64,000 nucleotides of DNA from Riemerella anatipestifer (lineage in GTDB: Bacteria; Bacteroidota; Bacteroidia; Flavobacteriales; Weeksellaceae). The stretch spans positions 1,612,001-1,676,000 of the forward strand of contig NZ_CP142016.1 of NCBI RefSeq assembly GCF_035666175.1, given 5' to 3'. The notes under the pieces are model-generated. The model worked only from the letters and a program-made list of their open reading frames with translations, was not told the DNA's origin and ran no database searches. The translations under genes were made by a program, and so were the position numbers. Positions 16,874 through 26,476 of the stretch are shown piece after piece (the stretch's first letter is position 1; every line of letters starts with the position of its first letter).

Positions 16874-17746
16874 ATGATTATGAAAAATTTGATTTTAAAA
16901 ACATTATTGTTAGTTCTATTCGGACATCATTATTTTTATGGACAGTCTTATAAAGTTATTTATGAGATGAAATGGAAACCTTCAAAAAATGCTTCAGAAT
17001 ATAAAAAAGAGTTAACGGCTTTAATTATCAACAACAAAGAATCCTCATTTTTTGAATCTTACGAAAAATTTAGAAAAGACTCTTTGAAAACAAAATACAT
17101 TGTTGATTATGAAAAAAATGGTTCTAGGGGACCACTTAGAATTCCAAGTAGCAATACAGAGTCCATTTATAAGACTTTTATTATCAAAAATGTTTTAGAG
17201 AAGAAAATATCCGTAGAAGAAAGTTTCTTTGCAAAAACTTTCAAAATAGATTATTATAACTGTTTCCAAAAATGGGACATTACTAATAGTGAACCAAAAG
17301 TTATTTTAGGTTACGAAGTAAAAAAAGCAACAACAAATTTTGGTGGCAGAAAATGGACGGCTTGGTTTACTCCAGAAATTCCAATTCAAGATGGACCGTA
17401 TAAATTTTATGGGTTATGAGGACTTATCCTTAAAATTTCTGATAATACGAATGAGTACAGTTTTGAAATAAAAGGAATTTCAAAAGAGGAGAACGATTTA
17501 AAATTCCGAAATTTTGGGAACGGAAAACCGATAGAAATATCGCCAAATCAATATCAAAAATTTTGGAAAGAATATCAAAAACAACCTTCTATGATTTTAG
17601 AAAATCTTAATACTGAAAAAACCACCTATGTCATTGATGGAAAAGATGTCAATAATAAGGAAGTCAAAGACGAATATAATAGAAAAGAAAGGGAGGCATT
17701 AAAGAATTTTGAAAATCCTATAGAGTTAACTCCTGAATGTAAATAA
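16874..17746 (+). pseudogene. GLPGLI-family protein gene interrupted by in-frame TGA
   Basis: One frame runs from ATG 16874 to TAA 17744-17746 with a single in-frame TGA at 17417-17419. The first part encodes a signal peptide (ending YGQ) and a GLPGLI-family body (RKWTAWFTPEIPIQDGPYKF). Then the signature reads G-L-stop-G-L-I instead of GLPGLI. Coding continues in the same frame for about 108 residues (LKISDNTNEYSFEIKG and on to IELTPEC). The intact relatives at 32348-33145 and 41208-41987 are 265 and 259 residues. Either a nonsense mutation or a base-calling error; no recoding signal was seen. The family function is unknown; members are secreted. Confidence 0.85.
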
Positions 17747-17798
17747 GTCTTTTTTCGGAGTTATTGGTTTGCAGTAATGGATTTTAATACTTTAGTTT

Positions 17799-18201
17799 AT
17801 GAAGTTTATTATATTATTATTCACAATACTTAGTTGCACTTCGCCAAGTAAATTTGAGCAGTCGGTAATTGGAGAATATGCCTCGCCTAAGAATAGTTAT
17901 TTCAATAAAGTGAGGTACGGCAGTTTTGTGCTAGACCTTAATCTCGAGCTGAAGCAAGACGGTACTTATATATTAACTTCGTGTGGTCAAATTACCGCAG
18001 GAAAATGGAGGCAAGAAGGAAATTTTATACTTTTAGAATTTTGGATAGAAAATTCATTATAGATATGCGAACCATAACGAAGCCTACGCCAAAGGAAAAA
18101 TCTGTAATGATATAGAAAAATACGAAATCAAAGATTTTGGTTTGTACAAAGAGGAATTGGTAGGTAATAGACTAGCCAAGTTTGTATTACTTAACAAATA
18201 G
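17799..18201 (+). pseudogene. Small lipoprotein gene with frameshift
   Basis: ATG 17799 begins a lipoprotein signal (MKFIILLFTILSC) and a short beta-rich body with LNLELKQDGTYILTSCGQITAGKW, stopping at 18060-18062. A second frame then encodes RYANHNEAYAKGKICNDIEK and continues to VLLNK with TAG at 18199-18201. The shift lies between about 18040 and 18062. The QDGTY...GKW pattern recalls small lipocalin-like lipoproteins, but I cannot name the family. It sits 52 bp after the broken GLPGLI gene. Confidence 0.65.
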
Positions 18202-18234
18202 CTGTACAAGAAAATCGGAATATATTTAAAATAA

Positions 18235-18267
18235 AAAGGGTTATCTTATTATTGGAGATAACCCTTT
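18235..18267. terminator. Bidirectional terminator between lipoprotein remnant and rnr
   Basis: AAAGGGTTATCT (18235-18246) pairs exactly with AGATAACCCTTT (18256-18267) around a 9-nt loop. It stands between convergent genes and can serve both. Confidence 0.8.
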
Positions 18268-18276
18268 AGTATTAAA

Positions 18277-20442
18277 TTAGTTTTTAACCTTTTCTATAAT
18301 TTTAAAATCCAATTGTTTTTGGATGAGATTCGCTTTCATTACTTTAATTTTAACGGTGTCTCCTAATTGATAGCTGTTACCTGTTCTGCTACCATAGACG
18401 GCGTGGGTTTTGGCATCGTACTGATAAGAATCGTCCATTAAATCCCTTAGTTTTATTAAGCCTTCGGCACCATTTTCAGGAATTTGAACCCAGAAACCAA
18501 ATTCAGCAACGCCAGAAATAACACCTGTAAACACTTCGCCAAGATGTTTCTCCATAAATTTAACTTGCATAAATTTAATAGAATCTCTTTCTGCATCTGC
18601 AGCTAGGCGTTCCATTGCAGAACAGTGTTTAGATTTTTCTTCGTATTCTGCCTTGTCGGGAGATTTGCCTTGGTCTAGATAGTGCTGTAGTAGTCGGTGA
18701 GCTATAAGGTCAGGGTAACGACGGATAGGAGAAGTAAAATGGGTATAATACTCAAATCCTAAACCATAGTGTCCTATCGGCTCGGTAGAATAAACTGCCT
18801 TACTCATAGAACGCATTGCGAGGGTTTCAATCATATTTTCTTCGCCTTTGCCTTTAACGGATTTTAAAAGTTCGTTCATACTTTCTGCCACCTTTTGAGA
18901 GTTGGCAAGGTTCATTTTATAACCAAAAGTGGCTACAAAATCCCTTAAAGCCTCTAGTTTGGTAGGGTTTGGGTCGTCGTGTACTCTATAAATAAAGGTT
19001 TTGCCAGTAGGGCTTCCTTTTTCGTTAAGAGAAATAAACTCGGATACTTTCCTATTGGCGAGGAGCATAAACTCTTCTATAAGATGATTGGAGTCCTTGC
19101 TTACCTTAAAATAAACGCCTAGAGGTTCGTTATTTTCATCTAGGTTAAATCTGACTTCACTTCGGTCAAAAGTAATAGCTCCTTTTCTAATACGCTCTTC
19201 TCTAAGGATTTTAGCGAGTCTGTCTAAGGTTAAAATTTCATCGGCTAAATCTCCTTTGCCTGTTTCTATGCGTTCTTGAGCTTCTTCGTAGGTAAACCTT
19301 CTGTTGGAGTGTATTACGGTGCGTCCAAACCATTGTTTCTTTATTTCTGCCTTATCATTGAGTTCAAACACAGCGGAGAAGGTGTATTTGTCCTCATTAG
19401 GACGAAGTGAGCAAACCTCATTACTAAGAACTTCAGGAAGCATAGGTACCACTCTATCTACCAAATAGACCGAAGTGGCTCTCTGATAGGCTTCTTGGTC
19501 TAGCAATGTGTTGGGAACAACATAATGGGACACATCGGCAATATGTACCCCAATTTCCCAATTTCCGTTTTCTAACTTTCTTATGGAAAGAGCATCGTCA
19601 AAATCTTTGGCATCTTTTGGGTCTATGGTAAAGGTACAAATACCTTTCATATCCCATCTTTTTTTAACCTCGTCGTCTCTTATCTCTCGGTCTATGGCAT
19701 CTGCTTCTTTCTCTACTTCCTCTGGGAAAGCATAAGGAAGACCATATTCTGCTAATATAGAATGTATCTCAGTCTCATGGCTACCAGGAGTTCCTAATAC
19801 CTTAACGATTTCTCCGTGCGGATTCTTTTCGGTAGGGTTCCATTCTACCATTTTTACCACTACTTTATCGCCGTCTTTAGCTCCATTGATTTTGTTTCGT
19901 GGTACAAAAATATCTGTGTTGATTTGCTTTTTATCACAAACTACGAATCCAAAATCTTTATGTTTTATAAATTCAAAAGTACCTACAAACTCCTCACGGT
20001 TTCTCTCTAGAACTTCTATTACAGAGCCTTCTAGCTTTTTTGATTTGAAATGATAGGTTACAATAAGAACTTTGTCTCCTTGTAAGGCATCTTTTACATT
20101 TTTAGAATGAATGAAAATATCCTCCTCTAAGCCTTCTACTCTTACATACGCATTGCCAGAGTGGTTAAAATCTATAATTCCCGTTAGGGTATCTTTTATT
20201 TTAAGGTCGATAATATATTTACCTTTTTCTACTTCTTTTATTCTTTCGTCCGCTAATAGTTTATGTAAAGCTTGTATAACTTGCTCTCTTTGGCGAGGGT
20301 TTTTGTAGTCTATACCATCAGCAATCTGCTTATAATTGTATATTTTAGCGGATTGTTTATTCATAAAACTAAGGATTTGTCTTCCTAAATCCTTTAGTTT
20401 TCCCTCATTTTTTTTTGATATGTATTTTTTTTTCTTTGCCAT
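18277..20442 (-). CDS. rnr: Ribonuclease R
   Basis: This 721-residue RNB-family 3'-5' exoribonuclease has a Lys-rich N-terminus, a winged-helix-like part, cold-shock domains (about 70-230), the RNB catalytic domain starting near CTFTIDPKDAKDFDDALS (metal-binding aspartates), and a C-terminal S1 domain (about 630-715, GVISGVAEFGFWVQIPENGAEG). It degrades structured RNA in the cytoplasm. The length matches RNase R. It lies downstream of rpiB on the same strand with a 65-bp gap. Confidence 0.95.
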   Translation of the reverse strand: MAKKKKYISKKNEGKLKDLGRQILSFMNKQSAKIYNYKQIADGIDYKNPRQREQVIQALHKLLADERIKEVEKGKYIIDLKIKDTLTGIIDFNHSGNAYVRVEGLEEDIFIHSKNVKDALQGDKVLIVTYHFKSKKLEGSVIEVLERNREEFVGTFEFIKHKDFGFVVCDKKQINTDIFVPRNKINGAKDGDKVVVKMVEWNPTEKNPHGEIVKVLGTPGSHETEIHSILAEYGLPYAFPEEVEKEADAIDREIRDDEVKKRWDMKGICTFTIDPKDAKDFDDALSIRKLENGNWEIGVHIADVSHYVVPNTLLDQEAYQRATSVYLVDRVVPMLPEVLSNEVCSLRPNEDKYTFSAVFELNDKAEIKKQWFGRTVIHSNRRFTYEEAQERIETGKGDLADEILTLDRLAKILREERIRKGAITFDRSEVRFNLDENNEPLGVYFKVSKDSNHLIEEFMLLANRKVSEFISLNEKGSPTGKTFIYRVHDDPNPTKLEALRDFVATFGYKMNLANSQKVAESMNELLKSVKGKGEENMIETLAMRSMSKAVYSTEPIGHYGLGFEYYTHFTSPIRRYPDLIAHRLLQHYLDQGKSPDKAEYEEKSKHCSAMERLAADAERDSIKFMQVKFMEKHLGEVFTGVISGVAEFGFWVQIPENGAEGLIKLRDLMDDSYQYDAKTHAVYGSRTGNSYQLGDTVKIKVMKANLIQKQLDFKIIEKVKN

Positions 20443-20507
20443 TTTGATATGTATTTTTTATGATTAAGAATTTGTTAGAGGGGTGTGACGGTAAATTTTG
20501 TTAAATT

Positions 20508-20939
20508 TTAGCAGAACGCTATTTTGGACACTCTATTTTGGTGTCTTCCTCCTTCAAACTCAGTATTTAAAAATGTTTTGATGATTTCTAGTGCCAGTTC
20601 TTTTGAAATAAAACGAGCAGGAACGGCTACCATATTGCAATTGTTATGTTGTCTAGCTAAGGCTCCAAGCTCTGGCATCCAACACAACGCACATCTAATG
20701 CCTTGGTGTTTGTTAGCGGTAAGCTGTACACCTTGCCCACTACCACAAATGAGTATGCCCATTTCATTTTCACCGTTTTCTACAGAACTCGCTGCAGGAT
20801 GTACAAAATCTGGATAATCTACGGAGTCAGCAGAATTTGTGCCAAAGTCGGTAATTTGGTATTCGTTGGCTAATTCTTTTTTTATAAATTCTTTGTATTC
20901 AAACCCAGCGTGGTCACAAGCGATAGCAATTTTTTTCAT
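20508..20939 (-). CDS. rpiB: Ribose-5-phosphate isomerase B
   Basis: This 143-residue RpiB/LacAB-family protein has ACDHAGFEYK at residues 7-16, DFGTNS, VDYPDFVHP, and the catalytic Cys in ILICGSGQG. It interconverts ribose-5-phosphate and ribulose-5-phosphate in the pentose phosphate pathway. The C-terminal GGRHQNRVSKI is typical. The call is firm over allose isomerase given the housekeeping context, though the two are close relatives. Confidence 0.93.
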   Translation of the reverse strand: MKKIAIACDHAGFEYKEFIKKELANEYQITDFGTNSADSVDYPDFVHPAASSVENGENEMGILICGSGQGVQLTANKHQGIRCALCWMPELGALARQHNNCNMVAVPARFISKELALEIIKTFLNTEFEGGRHQNRVSKIAFC

Positions 20940-21023
20940 TTTTAAATTAAATTTTCATTAGACTATTTCACAAAAATAGTATTTAAAAATGAAAACTTAT
21001 GACTTTATATCGTACAAATGTTT

Positions 21024-22127
21024 TTATATAATGTTTGATTCTGCAATTACTTGATGATAAAGCGTAAGGATTTTCTCCTCGTCCTTTTCCCAGCATAGAG
21101 CTTCGGCGGCTTTTTCTAGTTCAGATTGGTAGTGCAATCGTCCCTTTTCTAGCACACGGGTTATGGCATCAGCGAGTGCTTTTGGGTTGTGAGAATCTAC
21201 TATTTCTCCCACTTTAAAATCGTTATAAACCCTCTTCATTTCAGGGAAGTTTATCATCACGAGCGGGACTCTACTCTGTATATAATCTGCCACTTTGTTC
21301 GGTAGAGAGTAGAGGTAACTTACACCGCCGTTTTCTTCAATGCTAAGACCAACATCTGCCGTTTGAGTAAGTTTTCTTAGCTCCGTAGGATGTAGCTTTC
21401 CTAAGAACGAAACTTTATGATTGAGATTTAATTTTTCAACCAATGCTTCGTATTCCTTTCTTTTGGGGCCGTCTCCTGCGATTTTAAAAATCACATTATC
21501 AATGTAGATTAAAGCTTGTATAGCTTTGTCTATGCCTCTGGATTGGTTGATGGCTCCTTGGTATAAAATTACTTTTGGAGTGTTTTGAGGTATGGTAATA
21601 GGTGTAGTGATTTTTCTAGGGATATTTCTCACTACAACAGGATTTACGGGATAGCGTTCTCTAAACCATTGGGCGTAGCTTTCGCTTTCCGTCATCATAT
21701 ATTTGATTTTAGGAAGCGAATATCGTTCTACCATTTGCCAAATTTTTTGAGTCCATCTTCCTTTAATGGCTGGCATTTCGGTGAAGATTTCGTGACTATC
21801 AAAAATAAGAGGAACACCTAATTTTTTGGAAACCCAAAGGTTGGGGAGTATTGCATCTATATCGTTAGCATGTAAGATGGTATTTTTGTCCGCTTTTTTT
21901 AGTAATTCGGTATAAAGCTTTTTATTAAACTCAAGGTATGCTCCACGGAGATTTTTCGATTTGATGTGTATTCTGCTAAAAGGATAAGGGCGCTCCATTG
22001 CTCCATTTCCTCCCCAATCGTTTCCAATGAGTTCTATTTGATAACCGTTGTCATAGAGAGTTTGGCAAACTTTTTCTATCCTCTGGTCTGTATATAAATT
22101 GCTGAAAGCTGATACAATTACTTTCAT
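21024..22127 (-). CDS. Glycosyltransferase, GT-B group 1 type
   Basis: This 367-residue GT-B fold protein begins MKVIVSAFSNLYTDQRIEKV, has an acceptor half with a SHEIFTEMPA segment, and a donor half with LYQGAINQSRGIDKAI, FKIAGDGPKRKEYE and SFLGKLHPTEL. The E-x7-E-like motif (SIEENGGVSYLYSLPNKVADY) fits family 4. It probably transfers a sugar nucleotide-derived residue to an envelope glycan; donor and acceptor are unknown. Its start overlaps the end of the small membrane protein gene by 4 bp, so the two are coupled. Confidence 0.85.
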   Translation of the reverse strand: MKVIVSAFSNLYTDQRIEKVCQTLYDNGYQIELIGNDWGGNGAMERPYPFSRIHIKSKNLRGAYLEFNKKLYTELLKKADKNTILHANDIDAILPNLWVSKKLGVPLIFDSHEIFTEMPAIKGRWTQKIWQMVERYSLPKIKYMMTESESYAQWFRERYPVNPVVVRNIPRKITTPITIPQNTPKVILYQGAINQSRGIDKAIQALIYIDNVIFKIAGDGPKRKEYEALVEKLNLNHKVSFLGKLHPTELRKLTQTADVGLSIEENGGVSYLYSLPNKVADYIQSRVPLVMINFPEMKRVYNDFKVGEIVDSHNPKALADAITRVLEKGRLHYQSELEKAAEALCWEKDEEKILTLYHQVIAESNII

Positions 22128-22336
22128 TGCTTTTTGGCTAAGAAAAGATAATATACCTGAACTACAGAAATAAGAATATTGGTGATAATTACAGGTAGAC
22201 TGTCTATCAAGAAACCATAAGCTACAAATAGTAGGCAGCCAATTAGGTTGACCAATCTTATCTTGTTAATTTCTTTTAGCAAAAAACTGATAGCAACAAA
22301 TGCAGATGCTAAGTAGCCAATATATTCAGGGTTCAT
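22124..22336 (-). CDS. Small membrane protein (CBU_0592/YgjV-like)
   Basis: This 70-residue protein is three membrane helices (about 4-18, 27-45, 48-66) with short loops, including KEINKIRLVNLIGCLLFVAYG. The pattern matches the small CBU_0592/YgjV-like inner-membrane family of unknown function. It overlaps the start of the glycosyltransferase gene by 4 bp, so it is translated with it. The family call is from the helix pattern. Confidence 0.7.
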   Translation of the reverse strand: MNPEYIGYLASAFVAISFLLKEINKIRLVNLIGCLLFVAYGFLIDSLPVIITNILISVVQVYYLFLAKKQ

Positions 22337-22481
22337 AGTTTAAATTTTCGCAAAACTAAGAAAAATATGCCATAAAGTCATTTTTTATCTTTGGTAAAGT
22401 ATTTGTAACTTTGGACAAGTCTAAATAAACATTTTGACAAATGTATCAAAGAGTTTGTTTAGAAATCAATGACGAACAATT

Positions 22482-24989
22482 ATGATGAGTAATAAATTTT
22501 CGGGAGGATTGGATAAAGTCCTCAAAGCGAGTGCTAAAGAAGCAAAAAGATTAGAAAGTGAATTTCTTAATACCGAACACCTTCTTTTAGGGATTATTAA
22601 AACCGATAATTCTGCGAGGGAAATATTACAGAATTTACAGGTAGATTTAACCCAAATAAGACGAAAGATAGAGGCTTTAAACTCTTTAAGTTCTAATGTT
22701 TTTCCACCGAAAGAAATGGAGGTAATTCCATTTACTAAAATGGCAGATTATGCACTTAAAAGAGCTGATTTAGAAAGTAAAAGTTATCGTTCAGAACATA
22801 TCAATACAGTTCATTTACTATTGGGTATTCTTTACAAAATGGAAGACCCTACAACTCAAATTCTAGAAAGTTATGATGTAGACTATGAAGCGGTTACTAA
22901 AGAATATCGCACGATGTTAGAGCAGAACGGAATTTTGCCTAAAATGAGTAGTGATTATGACGATAGTAATGAGGAAAGAGAAAGCTTTGGGCAGCCTAAT
23001 AAACCAAGTAGCAATATCGGAACTGCAAAAAGTAAAACTCCGACCTTGGATAATTTCGGTAGAGATTTAACGGCTTTGGCTAAGGAAGGAAGGTTAGACC
23101 CAGTAATTGGTAGGGAAAAAGAGATAGAACGAGTATCACAAATTCTGTCCAGAAGAAAGAAAAATAATCCACTCCTTATTGGAGAGCCAGGTGTGGGGAA
23201 ATCTGCTATTGCAGAGGGTTTGGCATTAAGGATACATCAGAAAAGAGTTTCTCGTGTATTGTACAACAGGCGTGTAATCACTTTAGATTTAGCTAGTTTG
23301 GTAGCAGGGACTAAGTACAGAGGTCAGTTTGAGGAAAGAATGAAAGCAATTATGACAGAACTTGAAAAAAATAGAGATGTCATTTTGTTCATAGACGAGT
23401 TGCATACTATTGTAGGAGCGGGAGGTTCTACAGGAAGCTTAGATGCGTCTAATATGTTCAAACCTGCTTTGGCAAGGGGAGAAATACAATGCATTGGAGC
23501 TACTACTTTAGATGAGTACAGACAGCATATAGAGAAAGATGGTGCTTTGGAGAGACGTTTCCAAAAAGTAATGGTAGAGCCGACTTCCATAGAAGAAACC
23601 ATTCAGATTTTGTATCAAATTAAAGATAAGTACGAAGAACATCACAATGTAATTTATACAGATGACGCTATCAAGGCTTGTGTTAATCTTACCTCTAGAT
23701 ATATCACAGATAGATTTTTACCAGACAAAGCCATAGATGCTATGGACGAAGCGGGTTCTAGGGTTTACATTAAAAATATGAAAGTCCCTACCGAACTTGT
23801 AGATTTTGAAGCCAAAATAGAAGAAGTTAAAGAGCTTAAACAAAAAGCGGTTAAGGCTCAAGACTACCTAGAAGCGAGAAGGCTTAAAGATGAAGAAGAG
23901 CGTTTACAAATAGAGCTTAATTTGGTTCAGGAAGAATGGGATAGAAATGTAAAAGAGATGAAAGAAACGGTTACGGAGGAGAATGTCGCAGAAGTAGTAT
24001 CAATGATGAGTGGTGTTCCTGTAACTAAAGTAGGCAAAAACGAACTTGATAAACTTGCCGAAATGGATAAAAACCTTAATGGTAAGGTAATTGGTCAAGA
24101 GGAAGCCGTTAAAAAAGTAGTGAAATCTATCCAAAGAAACAGAACAGGACTAAAAGACCCTAACCGCCCTATTGGTACTTTTATTTTCCTAGGAACTACA
24201 GGAGTTGGTAAAACAGAGTTAGCTAAAGTGATGGCTAAGGAATTATTCAACTCCGAAGATGCACTCATAAGAATAGATATGAGCGAATATATGGAGAAGT
24301 TTGCGGTGTCTAGACTCGTGGGAGCGCCTCCAGGATATGTAGGTTACGAGGAAGGCGGACAACTTACAGAAGCTGTTAGAAGAAAGCCTTATTCGGTAGT
24401 GCTTTTAGATGAGATAGAAAAAGCTCACTCTGATGTATTTAACCTATTGTTGCAGATTTTAGATGAAGGTTTCGTAACGGATAGTTTGGGTAGAAAAATA
24501 GACTTTAGGAATACGATTGTTATTTTGACCTCTAACATTGGTACTCGCCAACTGAAAGACTTTGGTGATGGCGTAGGTTTCGGAACTTCAGCAAAAAAAT
24601 CTAGTACCGATGCCCACGCAAGAAGTACGATAGAGTCGGCTCTTAAAAAGGCATTTGCTCCAGAGTTTTTAAATAGAATAGATGATATTATTATTTTCAA
24701 CGCTTTAGAGAAAGAAGATATTAAGAAAATTATAGATTTAGAACTTAATAAACTTTACCAAAGATTAAGCAAACTAGGTTATACTGTAAGTCTTACAGAG
24801 GAAGCCAAGGACTTTATTGCTGAGAAAGGTTGGGATAAAGACTTCGGTGCTAGACCACTGAAAAGAGCGGTGCAAAAGTATATAGAAGATTTACTAGCCG
24901 AACTTTTGGTAACCAAACAATTAAGTGAAGGCGAAAGTGTAGTCTTAAAACTAAATGAAGCTAAAGACGCTTTAGAAAAACAAAATTAA
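22482..24989 (+). CDS. clpC: ATP-dependent Clp protease ATP-binding subunit ClpC
   Basis: This 835-residue AAA+ unfoldase has two N-terminal repeats (about 10-150), AAA-1 with GEPGVGKS (from residue 234), a UVR-type middle motif (AQDYLEARRLKDEEERLQIE), AAA-2 with GTTGVGKTE (from residue 571), and a C-terminal small domain. With ClpP it degrades proteins; adaptors choose targets. The start could equally be the next codon (ATG at 22485). TAnnTTTG-like boxes lie upstream at 22386-22393 and 22406-22413. Confidence 0.95.
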   Translation: MMSNKFSGGLDKVLKASAKEAKRLESEFLNTEHLLLGIIKTDNSAREILQNLQVDLTQIRRKIEALNSLSSNVFPPKEMEVIPFTKMADYALKRADLESKSYRSEHINTVHLLLGILYKMEDPTTQILESYDVDYEAVTKEYRTMLEQNGILPKMSSDYDDSNEERESFGQPNKPSSNIGTAKSKTPTLDNFGRDLTALAKEGRLDPVIGREKEIERVSQILSRRKKNNPLLIGEPGVGKSAIAEGLALRIHQKRVSRVLYNRRVITLDLASLVAGTKYRGQFEERMKAIMTELEKNRDVILFIDELHTIVGAGGSTGSLDASNMFKPALARGEIQCIGATTLDEYRQHIEKDGALERRFQKVMVEPTSIEETIQILYQIKDKYEEHHNVIYTDDAIKACVNLTSRYITDRFLPDKAIDAMDEAGSRVYIKNMKVPTELVDFEAKIEEVKELKQKAVKAQDYLEARRLKDEEERLQIELNLVQEEWDRNVKEMKETVTEENVAEVVSMMSGVPVTKVGKNELDKLAEMDKNLNGKVIGQEEAVKKVVKSIQRNRTGLKDPNRPIGTFIFLGTTGVGKTELAKVMAKELFNSEDALIRIDMSEYMEKFAVSRLVGAPPGYVGYEEGGQLTEAVRRKPYSVVLLDEIEKAHSDVFNLLLQILDEGFVTDSLGRKIDFRNTIVILTSNIGTRQLKDFGDGVGFGTSAKKSSTDAHARSTIESALKKAFAPEFLNRIDDIIIFNALEKEDIKKIIDLELNKLYQRLSKLGYTVSLTEEAKDFIAEKGWDKDFGARPLKRAVQKYIEDLLAELLVTKQLSEGESVVLKLNEAKDALEKQN

Positions 24990-25008
24990 ATAATTGATGT
25001 AGGTTAAG

Positions 25009-25033
25009 TCCACTAAATCTCGTATTTAGTGGA
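25009..25033 (+). terminator. Rho-independent terminator of clpC
   Basis: TCCACTAAAT (25009-25018) pairs exactly with ATTTAGTGGA (25024-25033) around CTCGT and is followed by a T-rich run. It lies 20 bp after the clpC stop. Confidence 0.85.
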
Positions 25034-25060
25034 TTTTACTTTTTTAATTTAAATGGAGCT

Positions 25061-26026
25061 ATGATAAATATTGCAATTCTTGGGTTGGGGTTTATGGGGA
25101 AAAAATACCTCGCTGCTATTGAGGAAATTGATGAGGTACAAATTTCTGCAATCATAGATGATTCAGCGATTGAAAACATAGATGATATACCTTACTTTAA
25201 ATCTTTAGATGATTTTTTACATTCAGAAATTAAGGTGGATTTAGTGGTAATATCAACTCCCAATTATCTGCATTTTTCTCAAGCAAAAACATTGTTAGAA
25301 CACGGGTATCATATTTTAATAGAGAAACCATTTTGCCTAAAGGGCTCTGAGATGGAAACCTTAATTAAAATTGCTCAAGAAAAGCAACTGAAAATATTTT
25401 TTTCTACTCCAAATAGGTTTTCTCCTGCTTTGGCGTGGCTGAAAAAGATTCAGTCCGAAAATATTCTAGGACAACCGTATCTTGTCCAAGTTAATTGTTT
25501 TTGGAATAGAGACCAAAGATACTACACGCCAAAATCGTGGAAGGGTAGAAAAGAGTTAGATGGAGGCACTTTATATACTCAGTTTTTTCATTTTTTAGAC
25601 TTAATACTCTTTACCTTCGGAAAGGCAGAACTACTGTCTAGTTATATGGATACCTTTAGAAATCGCTCTTTGATAGAGATAGAAGATACTGGGGTACTCA
25701 CTCTAAAGTTGGCAACGGGAGGTTTAGTTAATTTTAATTTCACTACGGCGGTTTGGGATAAAAATATGGAAACCTCTATGAATATCATTGCTGAAAATGG
25801 GAGTGTTAAAATTTCTGGGCAGTACTTTGATGAAGTAAGTGTTTGTAATCTTAAAAACTATAAATTTAGTTTAAATGAAATTGCTGATAATGAATATTCT
25901 AATTTGCAGTTGAATTTAAAGTATGCATTAAAAAAACTTTCCGATATAGAATGCGACTTGGAAGAAATGGTTTATCATCAGAATTTGATTTCTTTGGTGG
26001 AGAACATCTATAGAAACTCAAAATAA
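25061..26026 (+). CDS. Gfo/Idh/MocA-family oxidoreductase
   Basis: This 321-residue protein has the N-terminal Rossmann motif LGLGFMGKKY (about 6-15), the STPNYLHF step and EKPFCL (the EKP Lys motif near residue 92), then the substrate half with GGGTLYTQFFHFLDL-like DGGTLYTQ. Family members oxidise or reduce sugars and inositols with NAD(P). It starts a same-strand run with sufE and two glycosyltransferases, which suggests envelope sugar metabolism. The substrate is not identifiable. Confidence 0.88.
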   Translation: MINIAILGLGFMGKKYLAAIEEIDEVQISAIIDDSAIENIDDIPYFKSLDDFLHSEIKVDLVVISTPNYLHFSQAKTLLEHGYHILIEKPFCLKGSEMETLIKIAQEKQLKIFFSTPNRFSPALAWLKKIQSENILGQPYLVQVNCFWNRDQRYYTPKSWKGRKELDGGTLYTQFFHFLDLILFTFGKAELLSSYMDTFRNRSLIEIEDTGVLTLKLATGGLVNFNFTTAVWDKNMETSMNIIAENGSVKISGQYFDEVSVCNLKNYKFSLNEIADNEYSNLQLNLKYALKKLSDIECDLEEMVYHQNLISLVENIYRNSK

Positions 26027-26047
26027 AAAACTTCTTATCTTTGTGAT

Positions 26048-26467
26048 ATGACTATAAAAGAAAAACAACAAGAACTGATAGACGAGTTTGCTTTCTTAGA
26101 CGATTGGGAGCAAAAATACGAGTATATTATAGATTTAGGCAAAGAGCTTAAAGGGCTTTCTGTGGATAAAAAGCAGGAAGAAAATTTGATAAAAGGTTGT
26201 CAGTCCAAAGTATGGTTAGATGCGTCTTTCAAAGAAGGAAAGGTATCTTTTGAGGCAGACTCAGACGGTATTTTGCCTAAAGGGATTATAGCAATGTTGC
26301 TTTCTGTGTATAGCGAGCATTCTCCTCAAGAGATTCTAGATTCCGATTTTGAATTTATTTCAGAGATAGGACTTCAGGAGTTTCTGTCTCCTTCTCGTGC
26401 CAATGGTTTAGCCTCGATGATAAAACAAATTAAATTCTATGCTTTGGCATTCCAAGCCAAGGCCTAA
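26048..26467 (+). CDS. sufE: Cysteine desulfuration protein SufE
   Basis: This 139-residue protein matches SufE: N-terminal helices with WEQKYEYIIDLGK, the sulfur-accepting Cys in LIKGCQSKVWL (about residue 50), and a C-terminal helix with LSPSRANGLASM. SufE takes persulfide from SufS for iron-sulfur cluster assembly. It is away from other suf genes here. A TATCTTTG box (26036-26043) sits directly upstream of the ATG and could be a -7 element giving a very short leader. Confidence 0.92.
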   Translation: MTIKEKQQELIDEFAFLDDWEQKYEYIIDLGKELKGLSVDKKQEENLIKGCQSKVWLDASFKEGKVSFEADSDGILPKGIIAMLLSVYSEHSPQEILDSDFEFISEIGLQEFLSPSRANGLASMIKQIKFYALAFQAKA

Positions 26468-26476
26468 TAAAAAGAG

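Noticed and set aside
16874-17746. TGA as selenocysteine codon
   Set aside because: No hairpin of SECIS type follows at once, the family has Pro at this place, and no Sec genes are seen.
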